From the NCBI GenBank assembly GCA_947463285.1, contig CANHTV010000005.1, positions 1-27,008 of the forward strand: DNA of 27,008 bases, given 5' to 3'. Shown piece by piece: positions 8,168 to 16,332 of the stretch. Position 1 is the stretch's first letter, and the number at the start of each line of letters is the position of its first letter. Source of the stretch: Verrucomicrobiaceae bacterium. Its GTDB lineage: Bacteria > Verrucomicrobiota > Verrucomicrobiia > Verrucomicrobiales > Verrucomicrobiaceae. Under the pieces are notes generated by a model. It was not told where the DNA came from and did no database searches. It saw only the letters and a list, made by a program, of their open reading frames with translations. The translations under genes were made by a program, and so were the position numbers.

Positions 8168-8341
8168 GGGTCAAAAAGAGTTCTCACTCCACACAGGAGC
8201 CGGGTTTGAAAAAGCAGGAAACATGGCTCGCGAGAATACCCATCGCATCCACCCGCGCCATGGAAAAGACCACCCACTTCACTTTCTAGGAACTGGATGG
8301 TAAAACGGCGATTGGATAGCGTTCTGTGTAGCCCCGTTCTC
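8168..8341. promoter_or_regulatory. Divergent intergenic region between CPBP protease and TPR-redoxin genes
   Basis: The 174 bases separate the start of the minus-strand CPBP-thiL-tsaE-tsaB set from the start of the plus-strand TPR-redoxin gene, so promoters for both should lie here. I found no convincing -35/-10 pair, operator palindrome or hairpin. The call rests only on gene orientation. Confidence 0.35.
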
Positions 8342-10606
8342 ATGCATTACCGCATTACTCTCGCCCTCAGTCTGCTCACCCTCTCCGCCTTCGCGGCAGA
8401 TCCCCTTCCCGGTCATTCTTCCCATGGTGAGGCCTTCAATGAAGGACCGAGACAGGCAGCAAAGCTGATCGCAGGCACGGGCAAAGTGTCCTTTATCATC
8501 ACCACGAAGAACAAAGAAGCGCAGGCTTTTTTTAATCAAGGCATCGGCCAGATGCACGGCTTTTGGTTTTTCGAGGCCGAGCGTTCCTTCCGGCAGGTGT
8601 CCACTTTGGACAAGGAATGCGCCATGGCCTTTTGGGGCATGGCCATGGCGAATGTGAACAATGAGAAGCGTGCCAGGGAGTTTGTTAAAAAAGCCGTCGC
8701 ACTGAAGTCGAAGGCCAGCGACCGCGAAAAACTCTGGATCGGTGTGCTGGAGACGTTTTACCAAGAGGATGCGAACGACAAGCGTGACAAAAAACAGCGC
8801 GCTCTGGATTACATCCGCGATCTGGAAAACCTGGTCCACAGCTACCCGGATGATGTCGAAGCCAAGGCTTTTCTAGCGTGGAAAATATGGCACGCCAATG
8901 GTGATGCACCGATCACGAGTCATCAGGCGGTGGATGCCCTGCTGGATCAGGTCTTTGCCGCAAACCCGCAGCATCCAGCGCATCATTACCGCATCCATCT
9001 CTGGGATAATCGCAAACCTGAACGAGCGCTGAAATCAGCCGCGCAAAATGGTCAGGCCTCCCCAGGCATCGCGCACATGTGGCACATGCCGGGGCACACT
9101 TACTCGAAGCTGAAGCGCTTTGACGACGCCCTCTGGCAGCAGGAGGCAAGCACACGAGTGGATCACGCTTACATGATCCAAAACTGGATTCTCCCAGACC
9201 AAATCCACAACTATGCGCACAACGAGGAATGGATGATCCGCAACTTCAACGAAGTGGGCCGCGTCAAAGAAGCCATTGCCATGGCAGAAAGTCTCATCCG
9301 CACACCGCGTCATCCCAGCAACAACACCCTGGATAAACAGTCATGCAGCGCCAGCTATGGACGCACGCGCCTGATCGACACCCTAACACGCTGGGAGCTG
9401 TGGGAGCAGTTGCTGAAAGCCACTGAAGGCCCTATGCTCGGCCCCGTGATGCAACCGGCTCACGAGGCCGCACGGCTGAGGGCTCGCGGGCTGGCCTTTT
9501 ATCAAATGAGTGACGCTAAAGCACTGGCAAACACGATCACAGCACTAGCTGCAGTAGAAATCAAGGCGCGCGAAAAGAAAGCCCAGGAAGACAAGGATGC
9601 GGCAGCGAAGGCAAAGAAGGATGACTCGGCCAAAGCTGGAACCAAGAAAGAAGAGGTGAAAAAGCCTGAAGCCAAAAAAGACGAGGCGAAGAAACCTGAA
9701 GCCGCCAAAAAGCCTGACGCCATCGCCATGGCACTGATCGAACTGCGGGCGATGGAGGCCGTGCTGGCCAAGGCCAAGAATGCCAAGGAGCAGCTAGCCA
9801 AAGCCACGGATCTGCCGAAACCCCTCACAGCCCAGCTTTACCTGAAGCTGGATGATCTCAAGAAGGCGGAGGAACTGCTGAAAAACTACCCGCAGGATCT
9901 CGCCGGACTCGCAGCCAAGGCCCTGATTCAGCAGACACTCGGCAAGATGGACGAGGCACGCAAAACCTTCGAGGAAGTGAGCAAGCTCAGCTATGCGCTG
10001 GAAATGGACCTGCCCGTGGTAAAGAAACTAACAGAACTGGCGAAGGCACTGAAGATCGAAGGTCGCTGGCAGGCTGAGGCACCGAAACGACTGGATGTAG
10101 GAGTTCGCCCGGATTTGAAAACGCTGGGCCCCATCCACTGGCAGCCACTGGTTGCCCCCAAGTGGGAAGCACTGACGCCCGAAGGACAAGTGGTGAAGAG
10201 CGCTCATTTTGAAGGCAAACCGCATGTGCTGATCTTTTATCTAGGCGCTGCCTGCACACACTGCATGACACAGGTGAACGCCTTTGCCAAAGCCGCATCA
10301 GACTATGAGAAAGCAGGCATTTCACTCGCTGCCATCTCACTGGAGCCGCTGTCACTCGTGGGCCGTGTGGCCGAACAAATGACAACGAAAAAAATGCCCC
10401 CCTTCCCTGTCTATTGCGACCCAAGCCTTGCGGCCTTCAAGATTTTCCGCGCTTACGATGACTTTGAAGAAGAAGCCCTGCACGCCGCCATCCTCATTGA
10501 TGCCAAAGGTCGTCTGCGCTGGCTGGATGTCAGTTGGGAGCCCTTCACCGACACAGCCTTTCTGCTCGCTGAGGCCAAGCGCCTGCTCAGCCTGCCAGAG
10601 GAATAG
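8342..10606 (+). CDS. Secreted TPR protein with C-terminal redoxin domain
   Basis: The 754-residue product has a signal peptide (hydrophobic TLALSLLTLSAFAA) and a long helical N-terminal part. Strings such as FFNQGIGQMHGFWFFEAERSFRQ, CAMAFWGMAMAN and HMWHMPGHTYSKLKRFDDALWQQ match a known family of exported tetratricopeptide-repeat proteins. A charged low-complexity linker at about 409-462 is built from repeats of KKPEAKK type. More TPR-like helices follow. The C-terminus (about 600-754) is a thioredoxin-fold AhpC/TSA-like domain: VLIFYLGAACTHCMTQ, with a CTHC pair at 638/641, then a VYCDPSL string. This suggests a periplasmic thiol oxidoreductase tethered to a protein-binding scaffold. The frame opens at 8297, but ATG 8342 directly precedes the signal peptide. 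It stands alone and converges with mlaA. Confidence 0.85.
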   Translation: MHYRITLALSLLTLSAFAADPLPGHSSHGEAFNEGPRQAAKLIAGTGKVSFIITTKNKEAQAFFNQGIGQMHGFWFFEAERSFRQVSTLDKECAMAFWGMAMANVNNEKRAREFVKKAVALKSKASDREKLWIGVLETFYQEDANDKRDKKQRALDYIRDLENLVHSYPDDVEAKAFLAWKIWHANGDAPITSHQAVDALLDQVFAANPQHPAHHYRIHLWDNRKPERALKSAAQNGQASPGIAHMWHMPGHTYSKLKRFDDALWQQEASTRVDHAYMIQNWILPDQIHNYAHNEEWMIRNFNEVGRVKEAIAMAESLIRTPRHPSNNTLDKQSCSASYGRTRLIDTLTRWELWEQLLKATEGPMLGPVMQPAHEAARLRARGLAFYQMSDAKALANTITALAAVEIKAREKKAQEDKDAAAKAKKDDSAKAGTKKEEVKKPEAKKDEAKKPEAAKKPDAIAMALIELRAMEAVLAKAKNAKEQLAKATDLPKPLTAQLYLKLDDLKKAEELLKNYPQDLAGLAAKALIQQTLGKMDEARKTFEEVSKLSYALEMDLPVVKKLTELAKALKIEGRWQAEAPKRLDVGVRPDLKTLGPIHWQPLVAPKWEALTPEGQVVKSAHFEGKPHVLIFYLGAACTHCMTQVNAFAKAASDYEKAGISLAAISLEPLSLVGRVAEQMTTKKMPPFPVYCDPSLAAFKIFRAYDDFEEEALHAAILIDAKGRLRWLDVSWEPFTDTAFLLAEAKRLLSLPEE

Positions 10607-10623
10607 GCCGCTTCAAAAATTCT

Positions 10624-10636
10624 GGAGAGCATCTCC
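10624..10636. terminator. Weak hairpin between convergent genes
   Basis: A five-base-pair stem (GGAGA / TCTCC) with a three-base loop lies in the 43-base gap between the convergent TPR-redoxin and mlaA genes. Flanking TTCAA and TTGAA could extend it imperfectly. There is no clear T-tract on either strand, so termination here is only a possibility. Confidence 0.25.
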
Positions 10637-10649
10637 TTGAATCTGGACC

Positions 10650-11426
10650 TTACTGCTCTTCCAGCGCCTTGCGGTTTTGGTAATAGACGCTTCTCACAGA
10701 GACATACGGATCGACGGCGTTAGCCTTGGATTCATCGTAGCGGGAGAACTGGTCTGGCATCAAACGAATGTTGTTCGCCAAGGAAGGAATCCAAGCCAAG
10801 TCGCGAACAGAACCCTGTGCCGCGAAACCCCAGTTTGCTGGATTCAAGGCATAGTCACCCGCCAAACCAACAGCATCACGAACCGTGCTGGGGCCGAGCA
10901 GAGGAAGCACCACGTAAGGACCTTGGCCCAGGCCCCATTCGGCGAAAGTCTGGGCAGTATCCTCAGCCGACACATCCGCCAGCGCCGGAATCTCATCGGA
11001 TTTTTTGAAGAGCCCCCCCACCCCAGCGATGGTGTTAAGGCCAAATTTACCCACCTCTTTTCCTGCACGATCAAACTTTCCCTGAAGTGCACTGTTCACG
11101 AAACGCACCGGAAATTTGATATTCTCGAAGGCATTGTCCAAACCCCGACGAACAGGGCGTGGGGTAACGGTTTCGTAGGTCTTGGAGACGGGTTTAAATA
11201 GGTAGCTGTAAAGCCCGTCATTCAGCTTGAAAGTAGCCCGATTCAGCGGCTCCAGAGGATCAGAAACCTGCACGACAGCATAATCATCGAGCTCATCCGT
11301 GGCTTCTGACGTAGTCGCAGCCGTTTTAGGACCAGCAGCGGCCTCAGGCTGCGGCTTCGTGGCACAATGACTCAGCAGCACGACAGAAGAAGCGAGTGCG
11401 AAAAGCAGTGAAGTGGGCTTTTTCAT
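10650..11426 (-). CDS. mlaA: MlaA/VacJ-family phospholipid-transport lipoprotein
   Basis: MlaA sits in the outer membrane and removes misplaced phospholipids from its outer leaflet, passing them to MlaC. The 258-residue product has a lipoprotein signal with lipobox LSHC (C21), then family strings: DPLEPLNRATFKLNDGLYSYLFKPV at about 56-80, the FVNSALQGK region, GLGQGPYVVLPLLGPSTVRDAVG, and YALNPANW. These are typical of VacJ/MlaA. It is the last gene of the mla set and overlaps mlaC by four bases, so the complete pathway from outer to inner membrane is encoded as one unit. In E. coli, mlaA lies apart from the other mla genes. Confidence 0.93.
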   Translation of the reverse strand: MKKPTSLLFALASSVVLLSHCATKPQPEAAAGPKTAATTSEATDELDDYAVVQVSDPLEPLNRATFKLNDGLYSYLFKPVSKTYETVTPRPVRRGLDNAFENIKFPVRFVNSALQGKFDRAGKEVGKFGLNTIAGVGGLFKKSDEIPALADVSAEDTAQTFAEWGLGQGPYVVLPLLGPSTVRDAVGLAGDYALNPANWGFAAQGSVRDLAWIPSLANNIRLMPDQFSRYDESKANAVDPYVSVRSVYYQNRKALEEQ

Positions 11427-12007
11427 GAAGGGCGGGCGACGGATTGTTCGAGTGACTTGATGACGGATGCAGCACCGCCGGACTTAAACTGAGAATCAAG
11501 CTGCGAGCGATAGTTCGCGATCATGCTGACGCCTTCGATGACGACATCGACGATCTTCCAACTGCCAGCCTGCTCCATGCGGTAGGTGACACTGTAGCGG
11601 CTGCCTTTATAGACCAGCTTCGTCGGCACATCGACGCGTCCTGCGGCTGGCGAAACGGCGGCTTGATAGCTCATCACAGGGCGTTCACCGGGGGTAAACT
11701 TGCTGCTGTAAGTCCGGATGACCAGCGTGGTGAAAAGCTGCGTGGCCTGCTTTTGCTGTGCTGCGCTGAACAGCTTCCAACCTGGGCCGACAGCACGGCG
11801 AGTCATCGTTTCAAAGCTGATGTTCCGCATCAATGCAGGTCGCACCGCCTCTGCCAGCTTACCTTTGTCAGACTCACGATCCGCGATGGACAGTACCTCA
11901 TCCACGGCTTTGCGCAGCTGCTGCTCGGCCTCAGCTGTGGAGGCTTGCATAGGGCCTTGAAGACACAAGACAGCGAAAACGAGGGCGAAGAGAGAGCGAC
12001 GTTTCAT
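11423..12007 (-). CDS. mlaC: MlaC/Ttg2D-family periplasmic phospholipid-binding protein
   Basis: MlaC shuttles phospholipids through the periplasm between MlaA and the MlaFED complex. The 194-residue product has a signal peptide (KRRSLFALVFAVLCLQGPMQAS) and the family pattern: NISFETMTRRAVGPGWK, FTTLVIRTYSSKF, and near the C-terminus the highly typical GSWKIVDVVIEGVSMIANYRSQ segment. Length agrees with the family. It overlaps mlaD upstream and mlaA downstream by four bases each, which indicates coupled translation. Confidence 0.93.
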   Translation of the reverse strand: MKRRSLFALVFAVLCLQGPMQASTAEAEQQLRKAVDEVLSIADRESDKGKLAEAVRPALMRNISFETMTRRAVGPGWKLFSAAQQKQATQLFTTLVIRTYSSKFTPGERPVMSYQAAVSPAAGRVDVPTKLVYKGSRYSVTYRMEQAGSWKIVDVVIEGVSMIANYRSQLDSQFKSGGAASVIKSLEQSVARPS

Positions 12008-12492
12008 GGGGCGGGGGGAGGTGTGGGCGCTGCGTCTTTGTCCTGATTGACGCTACCGAAGGCCATTTTCCCGATCAAGCCTTCAAGATCAACCGCAGAT
12101 TCTGTCATTGTTATCCTCTCCCCTGGCTGCAAATAAGTCTCATCAGCTCCCGGTGCAAGCGCTATAAACTTATCACCAATCAGACCCGTTGTCTTGATCG
12201 AAGCCATCGTGTCCGTGGGCAGCTTCAGGCCATTCATGACCCGCATGGAGGCGATGGCGGTGTATTCCTCAGGCTCCATACGGATGGCTTCAACCCGACC
12301 AATGGGCACGCCGGCAATGACGACATTGCTGCCTGTGTTTAACCCGCCAGCATTGGTAAATCGGGCCTCGATGACATAGGTCTCACCGCCGAGCAGTGAT
12401 CCCGCGCCGAGCTTCACCGTCAGGTAGGTCACGGCGGCGAGTCCGAGCAGGACAAAGAGACCGACGAAGAATTCGAGCTTGGTTTGTTTCAT
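12004..12492 (-). CDS. mlaD: MlaD, MCE-domain lipid-transport protein
   Basis: MlaD is the single-MCE-domain subunit that forms a hexameric ring on the periplasmic face of the inner membrane and passes lipids to MlaE. The 162-residue product has one N-terminal membrane helix (about 8-27), then an MCE domain with YVIEARFTNAGGLNTGSNVVIAGVPIGRV at about 39-67 and the strand TTGLIGDKFIALAPG. The C-terminus is a short Pro-rich tail ending in TPPPAP. The gene lies six bases after mlaF and overlaps mlaC by four bases. Confidence 0.94.
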   Translation of the reverse strand: MKQTKLEFFVGLFVLLGLAAVTYLTVKLGAGSLLGGETYVIEARFTNAGGLNTGSNVVIAGVPIGRVEAIRMEPEEYTAIASMRVMNGLKLPTDTMASIKTTGLIGDKFIALAPGADETYLQPGERITMTESAVDLEGLIGKMAFGSVNQDKDAAPTPPPAP

Positions 12493-12498
12493 GGAAAA

Positions 12499-13305
12499 TC
12501 AGTCTTCAGAGTGAATGTCAGCCCCGGCACGGATGCTGGCAAGCGTGGTGCCGAGATGAGCGGCACTGTCGCGGAAACTTGCCACCACGGCATCGGATGA
12601 GGCGCTGAACTCAGCCGGGGTGCCCTGGAAATGCATGACGCCTTTGTCCAGCAGCGCCACGCGATCACTGGCAACGAGGGCTTCCGTGACATCATGGGTG
12701 ACGATCACTGCGGTGAATCCGAACTGGCGCTGATACTTCGCGATCATCAAAAAAACCGCGTTACGCCGCAAGGGGTCAAGCCCGGCCGTGGGTTCATCAA
12801 AGAGCACCAACTCCGGGCGCGTGACGATGGCACGAGCGAGGGCCAGGCGCTTCTGCATACCGCCAGAAAGCTGACCAGGATAACGATCCAGATGCTTTTC
12901 TAGCTCCAACTGCTTCAACGCTTCGAGACTGCGCTCATGAATCTCGTGGTCGGACAAATTCGTCGTTTGCTCCAGAGGCAGCGCCACATTTTCCAGAGCG
13001 GTCAGGGAATCAAAGAGCGCATTGCTTTGAAACAGAAAGCTGCACCGACGACGGAAGTCAGCGCGCGTTTGCGCATCCTTGATGGTAAGCGGACGACCAT
13101 CAAAAAGAATACGTCCTTCATCCGCAGGCATCACATCCGCCAGACACTTGAGGAAAACAGATTTCCCCGTGCCACTACGGCCCAGCACCGTCACCAGAGT
13201 GCCACGCGGCACATCGAGATCAGCGCCCGCAAGCACCACATTGTCACCGAAGCGCTTATGAACGCCCTGCACCTGGAGCAGCAAAGGAGAAGGAGCAGCA
13301 GCCAT
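12499..13305 (-). CDS. mlaF: MlaF, ABC ATPase of the Mla lipid transporter
   Basis: This is the cytoplasmic ATPase that powers MlaE. The 268-residue product has all ABC motifs: Walker A GRSGTGKS (42-49), Q-loop LFQSNALFDSLTALENV (Q93), signature LSGGMQKR (146-153), Walker B LVLFDEPTAGLDP (166-178) and switch H204. The SGGMQKRLALARAI wording and the GLDP D-loop are characteristic of the Mla/Ttg2A branch. The C-terminal extension of about 25 residues is modest. Its start is two bases after the mlaE stop. Confidence 0.95.
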   Translation of the reverse strand: MAAAPSPLLLQVQGVHKRFGDNVVLAGADLDVPRGTLVTVLGRSGTGKSVFLKCLADVMPADEGRILFDGRPLTIKDAQTRADFRRRCSFLFQSNALFDSLTALENVALPLEQTTNLSDHEIHERSLEALKQLELEKHLDRYPGQLSGGMQKRLALARAIVTRPELVLFDEPTAGLDPLRRNAVFLMIAKYQRQFGFTAVIVTHDVTEALVASDRVALLDKGVMHFQGTPAEFSASSDAVVASFRDSAAHLGTTLASIRAGADIHSED

Positions 13306-13307
13306 GA

Positions 13308-14084
13308 TCAGACAAGAAAAGAGGTGATCACATAATCCGCAGCCAACACCAGGATGCTGGACTGCACGACCGCGCGCGTCGTGGAGGCGCTGACACCACG
13401 CGCACCTGAGGCATTGCGATTCCGATGCGTGTTAAAACCATGGAAACAGCAGAGCGCGATGGTCAGCAGGCCGAAGGTGGCCGCTTTGATAAAACATTCC
13501 TGCACATCTGCCGAGCCAACCGCCCTCTCCACGGCTGACCAGTAAACACCGGGCTGCAATCCCAGAAGCAGAGAGCCCGACAAACTTCCACCCCACAGGC
13601 CCACGGTGACAAACAAAGCCGTCTGCATCGGAAACACCAGCAGTGACGCGATGAGACGCGGCGAGATCAAATAACCCAGGCTGTTGACGCCCATGGTATC
13701 CAGCGCCGCGATCTGCTCCGAATTCCGCTGGATGCCCAGCTCAGCAGCCAGGGCTGAACCCGCCTGCCCAACCAGCATGAGAGCCGCCAATACAGGACCA
13801 AGCTCGCGCACCAGACTCAGGGAAACCAAGGCTCCCAGCAGACTCTCAGAGCCAAAACGATTCAGCACATAATACCCCTGAAGACCCAGCACCAAGCCCG
13901 TGAACATGCCCACGATCAAAATCACCGGCAGGCAGCGAACGCCTTGCTCAAACATTGACCGAGCCACTCGCCGCACCAACCGCCTTGAACTCAATACGGC
14001 CTGAAACGAACGCAGGGTGAACATCGCAAAATCCCCCAGTCCGTGGACGAGAGCGAGAGAGTGATGTCCGAGAGTGCTGACCAT
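13308..14084 (-). CDS. mlaE: MlaE, permease of the Mla lipid transporter
   Basis: This is the inner-membrane permease of the Mla system. The 258-residue product holds the family core GLVLGLQGYYVLNRFG, SLVRELGPVLAALMLVGQAGSALAAELG and IAALDTMGVNSLGYLISPRLIA, which matches MlaE/Ttg2B, followed by further hydrophobic helices to the C-terminus. It is the first gene of the mla set; the whole set is mlaE-mlaF-mlaD-mlaC-mlaA with no mlaB (STAS domain) gene. ATG 14084 is preceded by no clear Shine-Dalgarno sequence. The promoter should lie in the 198-base divergent region upstream. Confidence 0.94.
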   Translation of the reverse strand: MVSTLGHHSLALVHGLGDFAMFTLRSFQAVLSSRRLVRRVARSMFEQGVRCLPVILIVGMFTGLVLGLQGYYVLNRFGSESLLGALVSLSLVRELGPVLAALMLVGQAGSALAAELGIQRNSEQIAALDTMGVNSLGYLISPRLIASLLVFPMQTALFVTVGLWGGSLSGSLLLGLQPGVYWSAVERAVGSADVQECFIKAATFGLLTIALCCFHGFNTHRNRNASGARGVSASTTRAVVQSSILVLAADYVITSFLV

Positions 14085-14282
14085 TGTAGAAAGGCTGCCA
14101 TGCCTTTAACGGAGATCTCAGCCGGATGCAACGACACAACACCGAGCAGGTAACTCCACGTCACAGAACAGAAAGAACAGCCACCTGCATATCCTCATGC
14201 CGGACATCTCGCCGTCACCCTTCATTTAAAACTTTATGCGTCGTCATGCTGGCATCAGAACGAATCATGCTATGAATGCCGC
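14085..14282. promoter_or_regulatory. Divergent intergenic region between mlaE and AIM24 gene
   Basis: These 198 bases lie between two divergent transcription units and should carry both promoters. On the minus strand, a TTGCAT-17 bases-TAAAGG arrangement about 20-50 bases before mlaE is the only candidate I see, and it matches consensus poorly. No riboswitch or strong palindrome is apparent. Confidence 0.35.
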
Positions 14283-14975
14283 ATGACCCACGAAGTCCTC
14301 CACGCCCCTGCCTTCTCCACCCTGAGGCTCGATATGTCTGAGGGAGAGTCCATCCTCGCCCAACCCGGAGCCATGCAGGCCATGACACCGGGCTTTAACA
14401 TTGAGGTCAAAGCCGGACTACACATGCAGGGAAAACGTGGTGTCATGGGCGGGATGCGCAGCTGGTTCGGCGGTGAAAGCTTTTTCACGGTGATCTATCG
14501 GGCTAAACGCGATGCCCAGCACATCATGCTGGCCCCTGAGCAGATGGGTGAGATTCGCGCGTTTGACATCACGGAGGACACTGGACTGATGCTCGCACGC
14601 GGTGCCTTCCTGGCCTGCACACCGGAGATTTCCTTCAATCTGCACAATGCCGGCATGCAGGGACTGCTGGCCACGCGTGGCCTGTTTTTTCTAAAGACAG
14701 CGGGTGCGGGAAAACTCTTCCTCAGCAGTTACGGCGGCATCATTGAGCAAACGCTGGAGGAAGGAGAGCGCTTCGTTTTGGATAACCGCAACATCGTCGC
14801 CTTCACCGACAACATGGCCTTTGAATCCGTCGTGCTGACGCGCTCGTTAAAGGATTCGTTTTTTTCAGGAGAAGGATTTGTCGTGCGCTTCACGGGGCCT
14901 GGAAAAATCATCTACCAAACTCGCGCACGCCCTTCCACGGGGATGATGCGCAGCGTCATTCAATCCATGACTTAA
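14283..14975 (+). CDS. AIM24 / TIGR00266-family protein
   Basis: The 230-residue product matches the AIM24 family, a beta-helix-like fold of unknown biochemical role found in bacteria and in mitochondria. Typical strings are GESILAQPGAMQAMTPGFNIEVK (about 21-43), the GGMRSWFGGESFFTVIYRA segment (about 56-74), GDMVLA-like APEQMGEIRAFDI, GLFFLKTAGAGKLFLSSYGGI (about 133-153) and the LDNRNIVAFTDNM strand. There is no signal peptide or membrane helix, so it is probably cytoplasmic. An M48 protease gene starts four bases after its stop, which suggests a shared transcript and perhaps a shared role at the membrane. Confidence 0.9.
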   Translation: MTHEVLHAPAFSTLRLDMSEGESILAQPGAMQAMTPGFNIEVKAGLHMQGKRGVMGGMRSWFGGESFFTVIYRAKRDAQHIMLAPEQMGEIRAFDITEDTGLMLARGAFLACTPEISFNLHNAGMQGLLATRGLFFLKTAGAGKLFLSSYGGIIEQTLEEGERFVLDNRNIVAFTDNMAFESVVLTRSLKDSFFSGEGFVVRFTGPGKIIYQTRARPSTGMMRSVIQSMT

Positions 14976-14979
14976 GCTT

Positions 14980-16272
14980 ATGGAATCCCTGCCGAACACT
15001 CAAACACTGTCTCAACCAAGACGGCTCAACACGCCCACCCGCGAGGCTTTGTTGCAAGGCTTTGAGGCGCATGAAACACGCTCCAGGATCTGGCTGGGTG
15101 TAGAGGTCCTTATCATCATCGTTGGTTTGGGCTGGTGGCTCATCCAGCCCACCACACTGCCCGGCTGGCAATGGGCGCTGATGTTCACCGTCGGTTTCCT
15201 GGGCCTGTTTGACTTCATCGTCTCTCAGCAACTTTCGAATCGAAAGCTGATCAATGACGTCCGCCCAGACGCCAAACTCGGCAAGCACACGCGTGACTCT
15301 TTACTAGCGGCAACCGAGCGCGTGAAGGAAAAACTCGGTCTCTCGCAGCATCCAGTGCGCGTTTATCTCGCGCGTGAAAAAGAGGTCAATGCCTATGCGA
15401 TGCGGCTGGAGCTTCTGCCGGGCTGGCATTTGTTTAATCAAGTGCAGCTGAATCGCTCCATCGTTCACCTGCTGGATGAAAAGGAACTGGAGTCTGTCAT
15501 CGGTCACGAACTGGGGCACATCTATGCCTGGTCTCCAATTGGCAGCCGGTGCATGTTGATCCACGCGCTGTTTTCAGGCGTGCTGACGCTGTTAATTGGT
15601 CAGGCCTTGAGTGATTACGAGATCGCACTTGGGGCGCCTTTACTGGCACTCTTTGTCACTCGCTGGGCCGCCTTTTCCACCTGGACGACGCAGATCCGCA
15701 TGATCGAGTTTCTGTGCGATGATTATGGTGCCTGTGCGGCGGGAGTGATCCCTGCCATGACTGCCGAAATCAAGATCGGCATAGAGCAGGAAGCACGCGC
15801 CGAGCTCTTGCAGCAGGTCTTGCAGGCCAAAGCCAAAAATACCTCAGTGCCCATTTCGGATCTCATGCAGGCCTACGAAGACGCGCTGCCCTTTGGCGAA
15901 GTGCACAGCGAAAGTGCCCGCGAGCATATGAAGGCCAACATCAAAGCGCGAATGGCAGGCGATGAGACCTCATCGATGAAGGGCTTCTTCAACTACATCT
16001 ACAAAAGCGATGACACTGATCACGAGGCGCTGGATGAAATCATCGACCGCTCAAAAAGGCTGCGCCAGCTGGCCAAAGTGCCGATCTCACTGCCTGAGGT
16101 GATCAAAAACCCACAGCTCATGGAGCAGTGCGTTCAGCAGATCGAAGCACATCCTCAGCATCTGCTTTTGCATTTGGAGGAAGAGATTGACGACCGACAG
16201 GTCACACACCCGAATGTTTCACGCCGCCTTCTCTATCTCTGGCGGAATCGCGAAGCCATCATGGCCGATTAA
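14980..16272 (+). CDS. Integral-membrane M48-family zinc metalloprotease
   Basis: The 430-residue product resembles HtpX/M48 peptidases, which cut misfolded or specific membrane proteins on the cytoplasmic side. It has two N-terminal hydrophobic helices (about 39-56 and 63-81), the zinc-binding HELGH at 176-180 inside VIGHELGHIYAW, two more hydrophobic segments (about 191-210 and 215-232), and the third ligand glutamate in EFLCDDYGACAA (E243). The C-terminal third is hydrophilic and helical. Residues 1-30 are polar. The stop codon lies inside the A-tract of a terminator that serves the opposite strand. It follows the AIM24 gene by four bases. Confidence 0.9.
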   Translation: MESLPNTQTLSQPRRLNTPTREALLQGFEAHETRSRIWLGVEVLIIIVGLGWWLIQPTTLPGWQWALMFTVGFLGLFDFIVSQQLSNRKLINDVRPDAKLGKHTRDSLLAATERVKEKLGLSQHPVRVYLAREKEVNAYAMRLELLPGWHLFNQVQLNRSIVHLLDEKELESVIGHELGHIYAWSPIGSRCMLIHALFSGVLTLLIGQALSDYEIALGAPLLALFVTRWAAFSTWTTQIRMIEFLCDDYGACAAGVIPAMTAEIKIGIEQEARAELLQQVLQAKAKNTSVPISDLMQAYEDALPFGEVHSESAREHMKANIKARMAGDETSSMKGFFNYIYKSDDTDHEALDEIIDRSKRLRQLAKVPISLPEVIKNPQLMEQCVQQIEAHPQHLLLHLEEEIDDRQVTHPNVSRRLLYLWRNREAIMAD

Positions 16273-16303
16273 AAAAACAGCCGCACTGAAACCAGAGCGG
16301 CTG
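16271..16303 (-). terminator. Intrinsic terminator of the minus-strand operon
   Basis: On the minus strand, a seven-base-pair perfect stem (CAGCCGC / GCGGCTG, at 16303-16297 and 16284-16278) with a 12-base loop is followed directly by seven T (16277-16271). This is a classic Rho-independent terminator for the peroxiredoxin gene ending at 16333. The T-tract overlaps the stop codon of the M48 gene on the other strand. In the plus direction the stem is not followed by T, so it should act one way only. Confidence 0.85.
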
Positions 16304-16332
16304 CTGATGATTGGTTAGAGCAAGTTTGGATG

